A DNA stretch of 64,000 nucleotides from Corynebacterium qintianiae. Its GTDB lineage: Bacteria; Actinomycetota; Actinomycetes; Mycobacteriales; Mycobacteriaceae. The position numbers and the translations under genes were made by a program. The stretch is taken from positions 1,054,001 through 1,118,000 of the forward strand of contig NZ_CP064955.1 in the NCBI RefSeq assembly GCF_011038645.2, given 5' to 3'. Shown here piece by piece: positions 33,324-42,549 of the stretch. The notes under the pieces are model-generated. The model did no database searches. It was not told the DNA's origin and worked only from the letters and a program-made list of their open reading frames with translations. Within the stretch, counting starts at the first letter, position 1, and each line of letters begins with the position of its first letter.

Positions 33324-34391
33324 TTATTGCAGATCCCGCGGCTGGTTGTTCAACCTCTCGCAGCCATCCCCGGTAACAACCACGATGTCTTCGACCCGCA
33401 TCCCCCACTTCCCCGGCACGTAAATGCCGGGTTCGACCGAGAATGCCATGCCCTTATTTATCACCTGGTCGCTGCCGCCGATAATGTAGGGCGCCTCGTG
33501 GGTGTCAAGCCCGATGCCGTGGCCCGTGCGGTGGGAGAAATAGTTGCCGTAGCCGGCACGCTCAATAAGCTCGCGCGCGGCGGCGTCGATCTCCCCCGCC
33601 GTCACGCCCGGTCGCACCGAGGCGACGGCAGACGCCTGCGCCGCGACAAGCGTCTCGTAGGCGCGGAGGAATTCCGGGTCGCGTACCCCCTTGACTTGGT
33701 AGGTACGGGTGCAGTCGGAACGGTAGCCGGAAACGAGTGTGCCCCCGATGTCGACGACCACCGGGTCGCCCGGCTCCAGAACGCGGCTGGAGTAATCGTG
33801 GTGCGGGTTCGCCCCGTTGGGCCCGGAGCCGACGATGACGAAGTCGACCGCGGCGTGGTCCTGCAGGATGAGGCGGCGGAGATCTGCGGCGACATCGGCC
33901 TCGGTGCGGCCGGGCTTGAGCAGCTCGGGCACGCGGGCATGGACGCGGTCGATGGCCTCCCCCGCTTGCCTCAGCGCGGCGATCTCCGCGTCGTCTTTGA
34001 CCATGAAAAGCTGGGCAAGCACGTCCTGGGCGAGAACGGTCTCGCGGAAGTGAGTCTGCAGCCGAAGAACGTGATCGGCGGTCAGCGCTGTGCCGAGCGC
34101 GACCGTGCCTTCACCAGTAAATTTCGCACAGAGGCGGTACGGGTTGTCACCGTCGCGCCACGTCACCACGTAGTGATCGTCCAACCCCGCCGCGTCGGTG
34201 GCCGGGACGACCAGAACCGGCTCGCCTTCAGCCGGGACGACCAGGGCTGTGAGCCGCTCGTGCGAACTCAGCGTCAGCCCGGTGAGGTAGCGCAGCTGCG
34301 AGCCAGAGCCGACAACGAGACCGGCAAGACCAGCCTCGCCAACGAGTTGCTGTGCACGGTTAACGCGGCGCGAGTAAGCGGGAGAGGTCAC
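33324..34391 (-). CDS. M24-family Xaa-Pro aminopeptidase
   Basis: 355 residues. A creatinase-like N-terminal domain of about 125 residues is followed by the pita-bread metallopeptidase domain. All five metal ligands are visible: two Asp (VVVDIGGT, YRSDCTRTY), His (RTGHGIGLDTHE) and two Glu (SVEPGIY, RVEDIVVV). It removes N-terminal residues before proline or splits Xaa-Pro dipeptides. It heads the operon that ends with ppm1. Its start is 24 nt from the divergent protease gene. Confidence 0.92.
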   Translation of the reverse strand: MTSPAYSRRVNRAQQLVGEAGLAGLVVGSGSQLRYLTGLTLSSHERLTALVVPAEGEPVLVVPATDAAGLDDHYVVTWRDGDNPYRLCAKFTGEGTVALGTALTADHVLRLQTHFRETVLAQDVLAQLFMVKDDAEIAALRQAGEAIDRVHARVPELLKPGRTEADVAADLRRLILQDHAAVDFVIVGSGPNGANPHHDYSSRVLEPGDPVVVDIGGTLVSGYRSDCTRTYQVKGVRDPEFLRAYETLVAAQASAVASVRPGVTAGEIDAAARELIERAGYGNYFSHRTGHGIGLDTHEAPYIIGGSDQVINKGMAFSVEPGIYVPGKWGMRVEDIVVVTGDGCERLNNQPRDLQ

Positions 34392-34415
34392 CGCCCCACG
34401 CTACACTCGGCAGGC

Positions 34416-34982
34416 GTGCGCCCGACACTTTTAGCAAGACTCTCCCACCCCGGCGGCTACTGCTCCGGGGTGCTGCTCAACCCGACGACGGTGCTCACCT
34501 GCGCCCATTTCTTCCGCGGTGTGGACGTGCTCGTCAACATCCACGTTGCAGGCACGAGGCGGCGCGCCAAGCATGTCGAGGTCGTTGCTGGCACGGACGT
34601 CGCGCTTGTCGACATCGCCCGGGTCACGCTCCCCGAGGACACGGTCTTCCCCACCGTCGGCGAGGCACCCGCGCGGTTCGGCCAGACCGTGACATTCGGC
34701 TACGGCGGCAAGCTGCGCCACGCCGCCGCGCGCGACGGCCGCTACCTCAACGCGCTGCCGTTCGCGGTGTCGCGCAACTTCAAAACGCTGGTGCAGCCCG
34801 CCGGGGTAATCTTCAACAACACACCCGCGGTCAAGGGAGATTCCGGCGGCCCCGTGCTGGCGGGTGGAAAAATCTTCGCCGTCCAGTCGCTCATTCTCGA
34901 CCCCTTCGGCGTCAACCTGAGGTTGGCCACAGTCTCGCTTATCGACGGGCGCGTGCGCGACGCCGTCGATAAGCTAAACTAG
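34416..34982 (+). CDS. Small trypsin-like serine protease without visible signal peptide
   Basis: 188 residues from GTG. Chymotrypsin-fold triad: H31 (LTCAHFF), D61 (GTDVALVDIA) and S143 (VKGDSGGPVL). It starts almost directly at the strand before the active-site His (ARLSHPGGYCSGVLL), so there is no room for a signal peptide or propeptide. It may act in the cytoplasm or leave by a non-classical route. It ends by overlapping the 3' end of helY by 4 nt on the opposite strand. A much longer in-frame reading upstream runs antisense through the peptidase gene and is rejected. Confidence 0.8.
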   Translation: MRPTLLARLSHPGGYCSGVLLNPTTVLTCAHFFRGVDVLVNIHVAGTRRRAKHVEVVAGTDVALVDIARVTLPEDTVFPTVGEAPARFGQTVTFGYGGKLRHAAARDGRYLNALPFAVSRNFKTLVQPAGVIFNNTPAVKGDSGGPVLAGGKIFAVQSLILDPFGVNLRLATVSLIDGRVRDAVDKLN

Positions 34983-37747
34983 CTTCCGATGGCCACGACG
35001 CCGCGGCGGATCGCGTCGATTGCCTTGTTCGCCGAATGCCTGACGTCGGCGTTGTACCCAGTCTTGGCGACCTGCTCGAGCAGGTCGATGACCTGGCGGC
35101 ACCAGCGTACGAAGTCGCCCGGGGTCAGCTCCGCGCCCGACTCGGCGGCCGCGGCGAGGCAGTAGCCCAGCGGCGCGCCCGCCGTCCACTGGTGGACCGA
35201 CAGGCTGAAACCGGGATCCGGCATGCGGGTCACCGGCAGTTGGTGGCGCTGCTCGTCGGAGACCAGCTCGTTGTAGATGCGCATGGTGGAGTTCATCGCG
35301 TCCGCCATGTTCTCCGTCGCGGCCTCGGCAGCTCCCATCGTGGCCTTGCGGTTCTCGAACACGCACATCGACGCCACACCGGCCAGCTCGGCAGGATCCA
35401 GTTCGTCCCACACCCCCCGCTTGAGACACTGCGCGACCAAAAGGTCGGAGACGTTGTGGATGGTGGCGAGGCGCTCACCTTCCTCGGTCACTTCTGGCTC
35501 GCCCTCGACAAGCTCGACGTAGTCCATCTCGGTGAGCAGGCCGATAATGCGCGCGAAGGTGCGGCCCAGCGAATCGGTCGAGGTATCGACGGTGCGCTGC
35601 AGCTTCGCTAGCTTGCGCTCCTCGCGCACGACCTCTTCGCCGACGCGGGCGAGCATCTCGCGGTCGGTCGCGGGCCAGCCGTGGACCGGATGTTCACGGA
35701 TTGCCTCGCGCAGGGCGGTGACGCGTTTCGACGGCCGCACCCGCGCCTGATCCTTCAGCTTGCGTGGCGCGTTGAAACTCCCCCGCTGGATTAAACCGAC
35801 GACCTTGCGCGCGTGGCGGCGGGGCTGCTCGGCCATGTGGCGCGGAATCTTGACCCGGCCGACGACGACTGGGGGGTTGCGGAGTGCGGAGGCGTCGATA
35901 CGCCCGGACCAGCCGCGCTCGGTGGTGACCCACGGGCGCGGGTCGTCGTGCTTGCCGGCGGCCTGTACCACGGCAGCGAGCTCGGGCTTCTTCTTGCTGG
36001 GCAGTGCGATGACTTCCCCGATCTGCAGGCGCGCCAGAATCTTCACCGTCTCGGTGTGGCGGTCCGTCAGCGCGCTGGCACGAGACTCCTTCTCGGCCTC
36101 TGTGAGGTTGCGGCGCAGCTGCAGGTAGTCAACCAGGTCGGCGGCCGGGTCGTCCGAGGGCGGGGCGAACGACGAGATGTCGCGTTCGAGCTGGGCGCGC
36201 AACGAGCTCACCCTCGAGCGCAGCCGCTCGATGTCGCGCACCTCCCCGACCACGGAGCGGTCGGTCTGGAACTGGGCGAAGGACTGTTCCACGAGCCGGA
36301 TGGAGTCATCGAAACCGTTCATCTTGAGCATGTTGATGGCCATGTTGTAGCCCGGCATGAACGGCGAGATCAGCGGGTACGTGCGGGTAGAGGCCAACCC
36401 GGCGACCTCGCGCGGGTCCATCGCCGGGGCCCACTGCACCACGGCGTTGCCGATGTGGTCGATGCCGCGGCGGCCCGCACGTCCCGTGAGCTGCGTGTAC
36501 TGCCCGGGGGTGAGGTCGACGTGCGCCTCGCCGTTAAACTTGACCATTTTCTCTAGGACGACGGTGCGCGCGGGCATGTTGATGCCCAGGGCGAGGGTCT
36601 CTGTGGCGAAGACGACGCGAACCAGACCTTGGACGAAGAGCTCCTCCACGATGTGCTTGAACGCGGGCAGCATCCCGGCGTGGTGGGCCGCGAATCCGCG
36701 CAGCCACGCGGTGCGGACCTGGCGGTAGTTGAGAACCTGGAGGTCCTCATCGGGAATGCCCTCGACGCCGGCGTCCACGATCTCCGCGATGCGCTCCCGC
36801 TCCTCGGGCGTTGTCAGCTCCTTGCGTGAGCGCAGGCATTGGAACAACGCGCCGTCGCACCCCGCGCGCGAGAAAATGAACACGATCGCCGGCAGCATGT
36901 CTCGACCCTGCAGAGCTGAGACGACTTCCGGCCGGCCGACGGGCTTGGTCTTGTCGGCGGGGCGGTCCCGGCCGGAGCGGCGGCCGTCGCTACGCGCCCG
37001 GAAGCCCCTGCCCTGTTCGTAGTCGCTGCGGCCCTCGTCGGCGCGGCCGGACTCGATGCGCTCGATGGCGTGCTCCAGGTCGCGGTTGACGCGGCCGTCG
37101 GTGCCCGGTTCGAAAAGCGGAAAGACCTTGCGCCCGACCATCATGTACTGGCTCAGCGGCACGGGGCGGTGTTCGGAGACGATGATGGCGGTGTCTCCGC
37201 GCACCGTGCCCAGCCACTCGCCGAACTCCTCCGAGTTAGACACCGTGGCGGATAAGCCGATCAAACTGACGGAGTCGGCGAGGTTGAGGATGACCTCTTC
37301 CCAGACCGCACCGCGGTCACGGTCGGCTAGGTAGTGAATTTCGTCCATCACCACGTGGGAGAGCCGGTCGAGCTGCGGCGACTCGGCATAGATCATGTTG
37401 CGCAGTACCTCGGTGGTCATCACCACGACCTCTGCGGAGCCGTTGATGCTCACGTCGCCCGTGAGCAGGCCGACAGCGTCCTCACCGTGCTCGGCGACGA
37501 GGTCGTTGTACTTCTGGTTGCTCAATGCCTTGATGGGCGTCGTGTAAAAACACTTAGTTCCGCGCGAAAGCGCCAGCGAAACGGCGAACTCCCCCACGAC
37601 TGTCTTGCCCGAACCCGTTGGCGCGCAAACGAGCACCCCGCGGTCCCGCTCCACCGCCCGGCACGCCTCGATCTGGAAGTCGTCGAGCTCGAATCCCTTC
37701 GAGGCCCGGAACTCGTCGAAATGGGTCGGCGGGGTAGGCATTGGCAT
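34979..37747 (-). CDS. helY: HelY-type superfamily 2 helicase (Ski2/Mtr4-like)
   Basis: 922 residues. Walker A CAPTGSGKT near residue 40, the DEVH-type box MDEIHYL, SATVSN, and motif VI with QLTGRAGRRGIDH. The C-terminal half matches the Ski2/Mtr4 arch-and-ratchet region with the DSHCT-type end. It is conserved in actinobacteria and thought to act in RNA turnover; the precise substrate is unsettled. A basic, low-complexity insertion (RSDYEQGRGFRARSDGRR) near residue 240 is local. It directly follows tatC by 5 nt. Confidence 0.93.
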   Translation of the reverse strand: MPMPTPPTHFDEFRASKGFELDDFQIEACRAVERDRGVLVCAPTGSGKTVVGEFAVSLALSRGTKCFYTTPIKALSNQKYNDLVAEHGEDAVGLLTGDVSINGSAEVVVMTTEVLRNMIYAESPQLDRLSHVVMDEIHYLADRDRGAVWEEVILNLADSVSLIGLSATVSNSEEFGEWLGTVRGDTAIIVSEHRPVPLSQYMMVGRKVFPLFEPGTDGRVNRDLEHAIERIESGRADEGRSDYEQGRGFRARSDGRRSGRDRPADKTKPVGRPEVVSALQGRDMLPAIVFIFSRAGCDGALFQCLRSRKELTTPEERERIAEIVDAGVEGIPDEDLQVLNYRQVRTAWLRGFAAHHAGMLPAFKHIVEELFVQGLVRVVFATETLALGINMPARTVVLEKMVKFNGEAHVDLTPGQYTQLTGRAGRRGIDHIGNAVVQWAPAMDPREVAGLASTRTYPLISPFMPGYNMAINMLKMNGFDDSIRLVEQSFAQFQTDRSVVGEVRDIERLRSRVSSLRAQLERDISSFAPPSDDPAADLVDYLQLRRNLTEAEKESRASALTDRHTETVKILARLQIGEVIALPSKKKPELAAVVQAAGKHDDPRPWVTTERGWSGRIDASALRNPPVVVGRVKIPRHMAEQPRRHARKVVGLIQRGSFNAPRKLKDQARVRPSKRVTALREAIREHPVHGWPATDREMLARVGEEVVREERKLAKLQRTVDTSTDSLGRTFARIIGLLTEMDYVELVEGEPEVTEEGERLATIHNVSDLLVAQCLKRGVWDELDPAELAGVASMCVFENRKATMGAAEAATENMADAMNSTMRIYNELVSDEQRHQLPVTRMPDPGFSLSVHQWTAGAPLGYCLAAAAESGAELTPGDFVRWCRQVIDLLEQVAKTGYNADVRHSANKAIDAIRRGVVAIGS

Positions 37748-37752
37748 GCCCC

Positions 37753-38736
37753 CTAGAGTACGTCCTTGAAGTGGTCTTCCGGGGGAAGGTCCGGCGACGG
37801 CGACACGCTCGACGGTGCTGACGCGGACACGGCCTCCGGTGCGCTAATGGGCGTCGCCGCGCTGATGGGGCCGGACGCGGACTCGTCGTCAAGATCCATC
37901 CACTCCGGGCGCTGCTCCGCACGTCGCCTGTCGTTAATGCGGCAGAATTGGAATGCGAGCTCGACCAGCACGGTCATTGCCGCGGCGAGTGCGATCATGG
38001 AGTACGGATCTTGGCCCGGGGTCATGAACGCGGCGAAGATGAACAGGCCGAGAATGATCATGCGGCGCTTCCCCCTGACGTGCTCGTAACGCAGAATGCC
38101 AGCCAGGTTGAGCATGGCGATGATCAGAGGCAGTTCGAAGCTCACACCGAAGATGACGATGAGCGACAGCAGGAAGTTGTAGTACTCGCGGCCCGCCAGC
38201 GCCGCGACCTGGAACTCCGACCCGATCGACATCAGAATGTACAACCCTTTGTCCAGTACGAAGTACGCCAGCAGCGCCCCGAGCACGAACAGGGTCACCG
38301 CGAGGGTGACAAAGAAAAAGGTGTAGCGCTTCTCATTGCGGTGCAGTCCCGGAGTAATGAACGACCAGATCTGGGTCAGCCACACCGGGGAGGACAGGAC
38401 CATGCCAGCAAGCGCGCCCACCTTCAGGCGCAGCATAAACATTTCGAACGGGTTCGTCGCCAAGAGGCGGCACTCGCCGTCGCCGGTAAAGTCAGCGCGC
38501 AGATCGGAAGGCAGGTTGCAGTAAGGCCCACGGATAATTTCGCCGAGCGGCGCCATTCCAAACGGGGCGTTTTGGTACCAGATGAACCCGATGACGGTGC
38601 CGACCACGAACGCCGCGAGCGAAATGATGACGCGCCGACGGAGTTCCTTGAGGTGCTCCACCAGCGGCATGCTGCCGTCGGGGTTCTTCGCCCGCCTCTT
38701 CGCCGGACGCTTGATGCGGGTCACGACGCTAGCCAC
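37753..38736 (-). CDS. tatC: Twin-arginine translocase subunit TatC
   Basis: 327 residues. It begins with the cytoplasmic segment MPLVEHLKELRRRVI typical of TatC and has six membrane helices to about residue 255 (FELPLIIAMLNLAGIL; KRRMIILGLFIFAAFMTPG). A 70-residue Ala/Ser/Pro-rich cytoplasmic tail follows, common in actinobacteria. It recognises twin-arginine signal peptides and with TatA exports folded proteins. The tatA gene lies 6 nt upstream. Confidence 0.96.
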   Translation of the reverse strand: MASVVTRIKRPAKRRAKNPDGSMPLVEHLKELRRRVIISLAAFVVGTVIGFIWYQNAPFGMAPLGEIIRGPYCNLPSDLRADFTGDGECRLLATNPFEMFMLRLKVGALAGMVLSSPVWLTQIWSFITPGLHRNEKRYTFFFVTLAVTLFVLGALLAYFVLDKGLYILMSIGSEFQVAALAGREYYNFLLSLIVIFGVSFELPLIIAMLNLAGILRYEHVRGKRRMIILGLFIFAAFMTPGQDPYSMIALAAAMTVLVELAFQFCRINDRRRAEQRPEWMDLDDESASGPISAATPISAPEAVSASAPSSVSPSPDLPPEDHFKDVL

Positions 38737-38742
38737 GCCAGG

Positions 38743-39009
38743 TTAGTTCTGCGGGCGGGGCTGGTTCTCCGGCTTGTCCCAAAAGCCGTCGGCAGTCTGT
38801 GCGGCGCTCTGCGTCTCCTGGGAAGCCTGGGTCAGTTCGCCCTGCGCGGGGCCGGGTTTGCCGTCGTTGCGCATCTCGTTGACCTCGCTCTTGAAGATGC
38901 GTGCGGAGCGTCCCATGGAACGAGCCAGGTCTGGCAGTTTGTTCGCGCCGAAGAGGAGCAAGACAATGACCAGGATAATGAGGATTTCCGTCCAACCGAG
39001 GTTAGGCAT
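38743..39009 (-). CDS. tatA: Twin-arginine translocase subunit TatA
   Basis: 88 residues. A single N-terminal membrane helix ([14 protein letters not shown]), the FGxxKLP hinge ([14 protein letters not shown]), an amphipathic helix ([14 protein letters not shown]), and a disordered acidic tail. It oligomerises around TatC to form the export pore. First of tatA-tatC-helY; pafC lies 50 nt upstream. Confidence 0.96.
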   Translation of the reverse strand: MPNLGWTEILIILVIVLLLFGANKLPDLARSMGRSARIFKSEVNEMRNDGKPGPAQGELTQASQETQSAAQTADGFWDKPENQPRPQN

Positions 39010-39059
39010 GGGGTTCCTTTCGCGAGAAGAGCTGTCGCCTCACCGGGCGCCGTGCCGGT

Positions 39060-40004
39060 TCAGCTTAACGCATCTAGCGCGGTTTGAGCGCGCGCAACTA
39101 CGTCGCGTGCGAGTTCCACCGGTTCCACGAGCTCGACCCTGTCCGCCTGGCTGAGACAGAAGCGCACCAACCAGTCGTCGGAGCCGTACGGCATGGCTGC
39201 GGGCACCCACTCCCCTGTGCCGGCCTCGAGGTCGAGCTCGATCTCCCAATAGTCCGCCAGCCACGTCGCCTCCCGGCGAATGAGTAGTTCGGCGCGGTGC
39301 CGGTTCGCGAACCCGAAGGGGTCGGTCGGGTCGAACGTTCCGGAGTTAAACGGGGCGTCGGAGGGGGCGTCGATAAGCTGCGCGTTCTTTATGCGGTCGA
39401 GCCGGAAGCTTTTCGGCTCGTCTAACCCATCCTCGTAGGCGCGAAGGTACGAGTGACCATTCTGGTGAAATACCGCGACGGGCGAGACCGTGCGGGCGGT
39501 GATCGCGCCGGAAGATGCGGAATAATACGTGATTGAAAGCCTGCGGGAGCGGGCGATGGCGTCGGTGAGGACGCGGACATCGCTTGTCGACGCCCCTGTA
39601 ACCGGTTCCGTGTCATCCACGCTGTGACCTTTCACCGCTGCGCGCAACTTCACCGCAGCCGAGGTCACCGCCGCTTGGTCCACCAGCCCCGGCATGGTCT
39701 CGAGTGATTCGAGGGTGAGCAGGAGCGCATTGGCTTCAGTGGGAGTCAGGCGCAGGGGCTTGTTCAGGCCCTGGTCGTCGATGACCGTGATGCCGGTCCA
39801 GCTGGCCACGAGGTCGATAAGCTCACCTGGCCCGCTGCCAACTCCTGACATGCTGAGCCGCGTCAAATCGCGCATCACCTCCTCGTGCGGGTAGCCCAGG
39901 TCGCGCGATATCTCCATTGGTGTGGCCCCCGGGTGCCGGTGCAAGTACGGGATGAGGTTGAGCGAGCGCACGACGCCCACGAGCTTGGCCGGGCTATCTT
40001 TCAT
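39060..40004 (-). CDS. pafC: WYL-domain regulator PafC
   Basis: 314 residues with an N-terminal winged helix (LIPYLHRHPGATPMEISRDLG) and a WYL domain in which RRLSITYYSASSGAITARTV is the core strand set. It ends in a WCX-type C-terminal domain. With PafB it forms the activator of the mycobacterial DNA-damage response, and the pair is encoded next to pafA in most actinobacteria. The start overlaps the pafB stop by 11 nt. Confidence 0.9.
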   Translation of the reverse strand: MKDSPAKLVGVVRSLNLIPYLHRHPGATPMEISRDLGYPHEEVMRDLTRLSMSGVGSGPGELIDLVASWTGITVIDDQGLNKPLRLTPTEANALLLTLESLETMPGLVDQAAVTSAAVKLRAAVKGHSVDDTEPVTGASTSDVRVLTDAIARSRRLSITYYSASSGAITARTVSPVAVFHQNGHSYLRAYEDGLDEPKSFRLDRIKNAQLIDAPSDAPFNSGTFDPTDPFGFANRHRAELLIRREATWLADYWEIELDLEAGTGEWVPAAMPYGSDDWLVRFCLSQADRVELVEPVELARDVVARAQTALDALS

Positions 40005-40923
40005 TGCCCGCCTCCTGGGTCTTGGTCAGTAGAGCGACGACATCGCCTCTGACGTCGGCGGGTTCAATCCCGCGCACGTGCGGGGCGGCGCTGGCTACTG
40101 TGCGCACGAGCCAGTCCCGCTCAACACCCGTGAACTCGAGCGCGTCGCCGGCGCGCGTACCCCTGGACTCGAGCTCGAACGACGCTTCAGGCGCGACGCG
40201 AACTCGGGCGTCAGTGACTGGGCCGCGCAAGATGTCTTCCACCACCTCGCTTAAGGGCCGCGTAGCCTCGTGGAACTCCCGCGAGGCGGTTGTGCGGATG
40301 TTGCTGACACGCATCGCACGAAACGCGCGCTCGGCTCCGCGCTCGACGTCCCAGCCCACGACGTAGGCTCGGTTGTTAAGAGCCACGATCCCCCACGGGT
40401 CCATTTCGCGCCGTTGCGTGTCCGCGGCAGGGGCGGGCTCGTAGTCGAAGACCATGCGCTTTCGCCCCCGCACACATGCCGTCACGTTCTTCACCGTCTC
40501 GGCGTCGAGGCGCATCACGTCGTTGTCCACGCTGGCCAGCACCGGGCTGTCGAAGGAGCGGGTCGCGCCCGACGCGGCGAGTTTCGTCCAGCCGGAGCGT
40601 GCGAACGCTCCGAGGCTGCGTTCGCGCCCGAGATCCCCCGCCAGACCGAGGACAGTGGCCTCCTCGTCGGTGAATTCGATGGGAGGCAGGACGTAGGCGT
40701 CTTTATCAACCCACACCAAGCCGTTCTCCATCCGCGCGGGCACGCCAGCGCGCCGGATGGTTTGCACGTCCCGGCTGAGTTGGCGGTGGAAAGCGGACTT
40801 TTCCCGGCCCTTGTACTCAGAGACGCGGGTCTGCACCCAGTCGTAGTCGCGGGGCCGGTCGGTGCCCAGGAGGGCAAATGTGAGGTTTGTTAGGCGCTCG
40901 ATAACCGGACCGTCGTTCGCCAT
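39994..40923 (-). CDS. pafB: WYL-domain regulator PafB
   Basis: 309 residues. N-terminal winged helix (RLTNLTFALLGTDRPRDYDWV), a WYL domain (RKRMVFDYEPA; WGIVALNNRAYVVGWDVERG) and a WCX-type end. It pairs with PafC as a LexA-independent transcription activator for DNA repair genes in mycobacteria; single-stranded DNA or RNA is the proposed signal for WYL domains. It begins 58 nt after pafA and overlaps pafC. Confidence 0.9.
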   Translation of the reverse strand: MANDGPVIERLTNLTFALLGTDRPRDYDWVQTRVSEYKGREKSAFHRQLSRDVQTIRRAGVPARMENGLVWVDKDAYVLPPIEFTDEEATVLGLAGDLGRERSLGAFARSGWTKLAASGATRSFDSPVLASVDNDVMRLDAETVKNVTACVRGRKRMVFDYEPAPAADTQRREMDPWGIVALNNRAYVVGWDVERGAERAFRAMRVSNIRTTASREFHEATRPLSEVVEDILRGPVTDARVRVAPEASFELESRGTRAGDALEFTGVERDWLVRTVASAAPHVRGIEPADVRGDVVALLTKTQEAGNER

Positions 40924-40981
40924 ACCTGTTCCACCTTCTCCCGAACCGTTTGCTTTCTACACAATACGTGCCTTCAGGCGT

Positions 40982-42358
40982 CTACGCTGGGCTATTCAGC
41001 ATGTACTCAATGAGCTCGTCTGCGGCTTTGTCCTCTGTGGCGAAGGGGTCGAGCAGCTCGACGGTGCGCGGCTCTGGGTGGTTGACTTTCAAGTGGACCC
41101 AGTCGACGTTTGTGGCGGCGCCGGTGTCGCGAGCCGCCGCGAGGAAGCGCCCCCGCAGTTTCGCCCGTGTCGTCTGCGGGGCCTCAGCCACCGCCGCCTC
41201 AATCGCCTCGTCCGTGGTCCACCTCTGGGCGAGCCCCCTGTTCTGCAGGTGGTAAAACAATCCGCGCTCGCGCCGGATGTCGTGGTAGGCGAGGTCGATG
41301 TGGGCGAGCTTCGGGTGGCTCCAATCGCAACCGAGCTTCACCCGGAATTGCTCGAGGAGTTTGCGTTTGATCACCCAGTCGATCTCCCTGTCCACCCGAG
41401 AGAAGTCCTGCGTCTCAATCGCCTCGGCGACACGGCCCCACAGGTCCACCACGCGTGCCATTTCGGCGTTGGGCGTGCCCTCATCCGGGCGCTGCTCCAG
41501 CCAGCGCCGCGCCGCGCCGAGGAGCCCGGCCTGCACCTCAAGCGCCGTCACCGTGCCACCGTCCTTGAGCCGCAGCACCGTCTGGCCCGTCGGGTTGGCG
41601 GAAATGTCGCGGATGTGCTCGATGGGGTTGTCGAGTTCGAAGCGGGGCATCTCGAATCCGGCCTCGAGCATCTCGATGACCAGCAGCGTCGAGCCAATTT
41701 TGAGGGCGAAGGTGGGCTCGGCCATGTTGGAGTCACCGACGATGACGTGCATGCGGCGGAACCGGTGCGAATCCCCGTGCGGCTCGTCGCGGGTGTTGAT
41801 GATCGGCCGGGTGCGCGTGGTCGCGCTGGACACACCCTCCCACACTTGGTCGGCGCGCTGGGAGATGAGGAAGCGGTTCTTCTTGATCAACCCCGCGCCG
41901 CAGATCAGCTGCCGGGTGATCATGTGCGGCATGAGCTGCAGCGAGAACGGCTTGAGCGAGAGCTCGCGGCTGATCAGGTAGTTCTCGTGCGCCCCGTAGG
42001 AGTTGCCGCGCGAGTCAACGTTGTTTTTGAACAGGTACAGCTCACCGCCAATGCGGTCGTTCGCCAGCGCCTCCTCGGCCTGGCGGGACAACCGGTCGAA
42101 GATGAGCTCGCCGGCTTTGTCGCAGTTGAGCAACTGCGTGATGGAATCGCACTCGGCGGTAGCGTACTCAGGGTGCGCGCCCACGTCGAGGTAGAGCCTG
42201 GAGGCGTTGTCGACGAAGATGTTGGAGCTGCGGTGCTCGGCGACGACGGGCCGGAACAGGTAGCGAGCGACCTCTTCCGGGCTGAGCACGGGCGATCCGT
42301 CACGAAACGCCGTAACCCCGAACTCCGTCTCGACACCCATGACCCGGCGCGTGAACAC
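40982..42358 (-). CDS. pafA: Pup ligase PafA
   Basis: 458 residues. Carboxylate-amine ligase fold with the GVETEFGV start motif (Mg/ATP site) and the NTRDEPHGD and LHVIVGDSNMAE signatures. It activates the C-terminal Glu of Pup with ATP and joins it to substrate lysines. The start is GTG, 3 nt after the pup stop, so pup and pafA are coupled. The genes prcB and prcA, which often lie between pup and pafA in proteasome-bearing actinobacteria, are not here. Confidence 0.96.
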   Translation of the reverse strand: MFTRRVMGVETEFGVTAFRDGSPVLSPEEVARYLFRPVVAEHRSSNIFVDNASRLYLDVGAHPEYATAECDSITQLLNCDKAGELIFDRLSRQAEEALANDRIGGELYLFKNNVDSRGNSYGAHENYLISRELSLKPFSLQLMPHMITRQLICGAGLIKKNRFLISQRADQVWEGVSSATTRTRPIINTRDEPHGDSHRFRRMHVIVGDSNMAEPTFALKIGSTLLVIEMLEAGFEMPRFELDNPIEHIRDISANPTGQTVLRLKDGGTVTALEVQAGLLGAARRWLEQRPDEGTPNAEMARVVDLWGRVAEAIETQDFSRVDREIDWVIKRKLLEQFRVKLGCDWSHPKLAHIDLAYHDIRRERGLFYHLQNRGLAQRWTTDEAIEAAVAEAPQTTRAKLRGRFLAAARDTGAATNVDWVHLKVNHPEPRTVELLDPFATEDKAADELIEYMLNSPA

Positions 42359-42361
42359 GTG

Positions 42362-42547
42362 CTATTCGCCGCCTTTTTGCACGTACGAGCGGACGAACTC
42401 CTCGGTGTTGGTGTCCAACAGCGCGTCGATCTCGTCGAGGAGGTCGTCCGTGCCGGACGTGTTAATCTGCGCCTGGCCGGACTCGAACTCGGCGGAGTTT
42501 TCGTCACCCGCGCCGCTGTTGCCGCCGTGTATTTGCTGTTGTGCCAT
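42362..42547 (-). CDS. pup: Prokaryotic ubiquitin-like protein Pup
   Basis: 61 residues, mostly polar and disordered. The C-terminal helix region ([22 protein letters not shown]) leads into VQKGGE. The last codon is GAA (Glu), so unlike mycobacterial Pup (GGQ) it is ready for ligation without deamidation. Lys in QKGGE is the only lysine visible near the end. Between dop and pafA with 2- and 3-nt gaps. Confidence 0.97.
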   Translation of the reverse strand: MAQQQIHGGNSGAGDENSAEFESGQAQINTSGTDDLLDEIDALLDTNTEEFVRSYVQKGGE

Positions 42548-42549
42548 GG

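Noticed and set aside
33327-34415. Long N-terminal extension of the trypsin-like protease
   Set aside because: The extension is antisense to the M24 peptidase and has no domain; the protease homology begins just after the GTG at 34416.
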